Origin: Streptomyces vilmorinianum
GTDB lineage: Bacteria > Actinomycetota > Actinomycetes > Streptomycetales > Streptomycetaceae
Reading direction: 5' to 3'
Assembly (NCBI RefSeq): GCF_005517195.1
Contig: NZ_CP040244.1
Location: 2,498,001 to 2,562,000, forward strand
DNA: 64,000 bases
Shown piece by piece: positions 61,682 to 64,000 of this stretch. Position numbers and translations under genes: made by a program. The notes beneath the pieces are model-generated. The model had not been told where the DNA came from, searched no databases, and saw only the letters and a list, made by a program, of their open reading frames with translations. Within the stretch, counting starts at the first letter, position 1. Each line of letters begins with the position of its first letter.

Positions 61682-62629
61682 ATGGGCGACGCCCGTCTGG
61701 TGGCGAAGGACCTGGACGTCGGGCACGGCGGACGTCCGGTGCTGAAGCAGGTGGACCTGTCCTTACGGGCCGGTGCGATCACCGTCCTCGTCGGCCCCAA
61801 CGGATGTGGTAAATCCACCCTGTTGCGTACGGTGGCCGGCCTTCTGCCCCCGCTCGGCGGTGACGTCCGCATCGACGGCGCACCGCTCGGATCCTTCGCC
61901 CGGCGCACGCTGTCCCAGCGTCTGGCCTTCCTTCCGCAGACCTCCCAGGCGCCTGCCGGGGTGACGGTTCGTGAGCTCGTACGCCACGGCCGGTACGCCC
62001 ATCGCGGAGCCCTCGCCCGCCACACGAGCGAGGACACGGAAGCCGTCGACTGGGCACTCGATGTCACCGACGCGGCCCCTCTCGTCGAGCGCCGGCTCGA
62101 CGAACTGTCCGGTGGTGAGCGTCAACGGGCCTGGCTGGCCATGGTGCTGGCGCAGCGGGCAGGCGTCCTGCTGCTCGACGAGCCCACCACCTACCTCGAC
62201 ATGCGCCACCAGTTCGAGGTGCTCGACGTGGTCCGGCGGCTGGCCCGTGAGCACGGCATCGCCTGTGGTGTGGTGCTGCACGACCTGATGCAGGCGGCGG
62301 CCTACGCCGATGACGTCGTGGTCGTCGCCGACGGCGGGATCGTCGCCACCGGTGCCCCGGACGAGGTGCTGACCCCGGAGGTCATCGACCGTGCCTTCGG
62401 CCTGCGCGTGAACGTCGTCCGCGATCCGGCTACCGGATACCTCGCCTGCTTCCCCCAGCGCTCCGAGCCGTCGGCCGGGGCCGCGCCCGAGACCGCGCCC
62501 GGGACCGCGCCCGAGTCCGCGCCCGGGGCCGCGCCCGAGTCCGCGCCCGGGGCCGCGCCCGAGTCCGCGCCCGGGGCCGCGCCCGGGGCCGCGCCCGAGT
62601 CCGCGTCCCAGCCTTCCGCCGCGTCCTGA
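61682..62629 (+). CDS. Iron-siderophore ABC transporter ATPase, TTA-containing
   Basis: A 315-aa FecE/FepC-type ATPase. Walker A GPNGCGKST at 38-46, Q-loop in FLPQTSQAP, signature LSGGERQRAW near 146-155, Walker B VLLLDEPTTYLD and the H-loop in GVVLHDLMQA. It powers ferric-siderophore import with the binding protein and permease downstream. Codon 28 is TTA (61763-61765). The last 50 residues are an Ala/Pro/Glu repeat tail outside the fold. The ATG at 61682 fits GGAAAGG upstream. An iron box precedes it. Confidence 0.93.
   Translation: MGDARLVAKDLDVGHGGRPVLKQVDLSLRAGAITVLVGPNGCGKSTLLRTVAGLLPPLGGDVRIDGAPLGSFARRTLSQRLAFLPQTSQAPAGVTVRELVRHGRYAHRGALARHTSEDTEAVDWALDVTDAAPLVERRLDELSGGERQRAWLAMVLAQRAGVLLLDEPTTYLDMRHQFEVLDVVRRLAREHGIACGVVLHDLMQAAAYADDVVVVADGGIVATGAPDEVLTPEVIDRAFGLRVNVVRDPATGYLACFPQRSEPSAGAAPETAPGTAPESAPGAAPESAPGAAPESAPGAAPGAAPESASQPSAAS
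62478..62608 (+). repeat. GC-rich 12/24-bp repeats encoding an Ala-Pro tail
   Basis: Repeats of GCCGCGCCCGAG and GCCGCGCCCGGG-like units that encode APESAPGA-type blocks at the C-terminus of the ABC ATPase. In frame, multiples of three. Confidence 0.9.
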
Positions 62630-62688
62630 ACTCCGTTCGTTCCCAGGGCGGTTCGCCGCAACACCCGTACACAAGGAGAGATTCCACC

Positions 62689-63684
62689 ATGCAGAAAATG
62701 CTGCGCGCCCTCGCGACGGGCGGTACCGCGATCGCCCTCGTCCTGACCGTCGCCGGCTGCGGGTCCGGGACGGTCGGTGAGACCACGGACGGCAAGACGG
62801 GTGGAGACAAGCCCACGACCGGAAAGATCACCGTCGAGACCGCGCAGGGCCAGGTCACCCTGGACAAGCCCGCGGCGAAGGTGGTGACGCTGGAATGGAC
62901 GTACGCCGAGGAGCTGATCGCTCTCGGCGTCACCCCGGCGGGCAACGCCGACAACAAGGGCTACGGCACCTGGATCACCGCGAAGGGCGCCGGCATGCCG
63001 GACAAGGTGACCGATGTGGGTGACCGCAACGAGCCGAGCCTGGAGAAGATCAGGGCGCTGCAGCCGGACCTCATCGTGATCGACAACGACCGTTCGAAGG
63101 CCAACCTCAAGCAGCTCCAGGCCATCGCGCCGGTGCTGTCGTTCACGTACACCACCAAGCCCCAGCTCCAGACGATGAAGAAGAACTTCACCGAACTGGC
63201 GAAGGCGGTCGGCAAGGAGAGCAAGGCCGCCGAGGTCAACCAGCAGATCGACACCAAGGCCGCCGACCTCAAGGGCCGGCTGGACAAGGCGGGCAAGGGC
63301 GGGCTGAAGTACGCGCTCGCGCAGGGCTTCACGGCCAACGGCACCGCCTCGATCCGCATGCTCACCGATGACGCGATCGCTCCGCAGGTGCTGAACCTCG
63401 CCGGCCTGAAGAACGGCTGGAAGGGCCAGGCCGACGCGTGGGGGATGACGACGGTCGGCGTCGAGGGCCTCACCGGGGTCGACAAGGACGCGACCTTCCT
63501 CTACGTCGCCGCCGAGAAGGACAACCCGTTCACCGGCGATCTCGCCGGCAACGCGGTGTGGAAGGGCCTCGACTTCGTCAAGAACGACAAGGCCCTTCCG
63601 CTCGACCCGGGCACCTGGCTGTTCGGCGGCCCGCTGTCCGCGCAGCACATCCTCGACGAGACCGGCAAGGCCCTGAAGGTCTGA
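62689..63684 (+). CDS. Iron-siderophore binding lipoprotein
   Basis: A 331-aa FepB/FhuD-type binding protein. Lipobox TVAGCGS with Cys24; the Thr/Gly/Lys-rich linker is followed by the two-lobed fold: AKVVTLEWTYAEELIALGVTPAG, DVGDRNEPSLEKIRALQPDLIVID, and the lobe-bridging long helix. Likely catecholate or hydroxamate siderophore. ATG at 62689 with AAGGAGA upstream. Its stop overlaps the permease start. Confidence 0.93.
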   Translation: MQKMLRALATGGTAIALVLTVAGCGSGTVGETTDGKTGGDKPTTGKITVETAQGQVTLDKPAAKVVTLEWTYAEELIALGVTPAGNADNKGYGTWITAKGAGMPDKVTDVGDRNEPSLEKIRALQPDLIVIDNDRSKANLKQLQAIAPVLSFTYTTKPQLQTMKKNFTELAKAVGKESKAAEVNQQIDTKAADLKGRLDKAGKGGLKYALAQGFTANGTASIRMLTDDAIAPQVLNLAGLKNGWKGQADAWGMTTVGVEGLTGVDKDATFLYVAAEKDNPFTGDLAGNAVWKGLDFVKNDKALPLDPGTWLFGGPLSAQHILDETGKALKV

Positions 63685-64000
63685 TGGCGTCGGAAGGACT
63701 GACGGCCGCACCGGCCCGTCCGCTCGGCCGCCGCCCACGAGCTGTGCTCGTGGGCGGCGCCCTGTCCCTCGTCCTCTGCCTGGTCGCCGTGGTCCATCTC
63801 GGCCTCGGCGCGTCCGGCGTGGGCATCGCCGACATCGTGGACCTGCTCCTCGGCCACGGTGACGCGCGCACCGAGGACGTCCTGCTCGGCAGCCGCCTGC
63901 CGCGCACCCTTACCGGACTCGTCGTCGGCATCGCGCTCGGGGTCTCCGGGGTCCTCGTGCAGGGAGCGACCCGTAACCCCCTGGCGGCCCCCGACACGCT
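63684..64000 (+). CDS. FecCD-family siderophore permease (partial, runs off the window)
   Basis: The ATG overlaps the stop of the binding-protein gene (TGATG). About 105 codons are visible: a hydrophilic start, a membrane helix (AVLVGGALSLVLCLVAVVHL), IVDLLLGHGDARTEDVL and the family signature SRLPRTLTGLVVGIALGVSG, continuing into VLVQGATRNPLAAPDT. It should form half of the inner-membrane channel with a second permease beyond the window. Confidence 0.92.
   Translation, partial: MASEGLTAAPARPLGRRPRAVLVGGALSLVLCLVAVVHLGLGASGVGIADIVDLLLGHGDARTEDVLLGSRLPRTLTGLVVGIALGVSGVLVQGATRNPLAAPDT

Overview
The window is a GC-rich actinobacterial chromosome segment, almost certainly from a Streptomyces. 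Supporting evidence: third codon positions are overwhelmingly G/C; there are chaplins, a gylR-glpFKD glycerol operon, the mycothiol ligase MshC, a complete Pup-proteasome locus, Tat genes, and only two TTA (bldA-type) codons. From memory, the gene order resembles the core of S. coelicolor around SCO1674 to SCO1631, read in reverse. I found no rRNA, tRNA, insertion sequence, integrase or CRISPR array, so this is mostly conserved core chromosome with a few accessory insertions.

Layout. (1) 0-9 kb: an M20 peptidase, the chaplins chpH and chpC, two small proteins of unknown role, a RecD2-like protein that has lost its ATPase motifs and is coupled to an aldo/keto reductase, a flavin/F420 (LLM-type) oxidoreductase and a ferritin-like protein. 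(2) 9-19 kb: CorA, then a conserved run of histidine phosphatase, DUF3090, a PI3/4-kinase-like protein and mshC. Next come a secreted GH31 glycosidase with a carbohydrate-binding domain, a Tat-exported beta-propeller-like protein and a PAC2 protein. (3) 19-29 kb: the glycerol operon gylR-glpF-glpK-glpD on the minus strand, then cobalamin-dependent methionine synthase metH and a HAD phosphatase on the plus strand. (4) 29-38 kb: two adjacent extracytoplasmic peptide-binding lipoproteins with no permease nearby, an orphan NarL-type response regulator co-transcribed with a four-cysteine RecB-like nuclease, a site-2 protease with CBS domains, the tRNA m1A58 methyltransferase and a small exported protein.

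(5) 38-51.5 kb: the Pup-proteasome region. A ferredoxin diverges from the ATPase arc. Then follow dop, pup, an endonuclease VII-like reading frame that looks frameshifted at a T5 run, prcB and prcA. A LacI repressor with its divergent MFS transporter lies between prcA and the Pup ligase pafA. Two FKBP prolyl isomerases and the DNA-damage regulators pafB and pafC complete the block. Dop matures Pup, PafA attaches it to substrates, Arc unfolds them and PrcBA degrades them. (6) 51.5-57.5 kb: a zinc-ribbon protein, a small membrane protein, tatA, tatC, a lipid kinase and a Ski2-like helicase. (7) 57.5-64 kb is more accessory: a cytochrome P450, a truncated ADP-ribosylglycohydrolase, a MerR regulator diverging from two membrane-protein genes, and the start of an iron-siderophore ABC operon under an iron box. 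Both TTA codons lie in this last segment.

The observations most worth a second look are: the phosphatase/kinase-like/DUF3090 run next to mshC, since the phosphatase step of mycothiol synthesis has, to my knowledge, no assigned gene; the apparently catalytically dead RecD2-like protein; the endonuclease VII frameshift that overlaps the prcB start; the TTA codon in an iron-box operon; the duplicated operator in the gyl operon; tandem DnaA boxes in front of the P450 gene; and RNA hairpins that could switch expression of pup and the lipid kinase.
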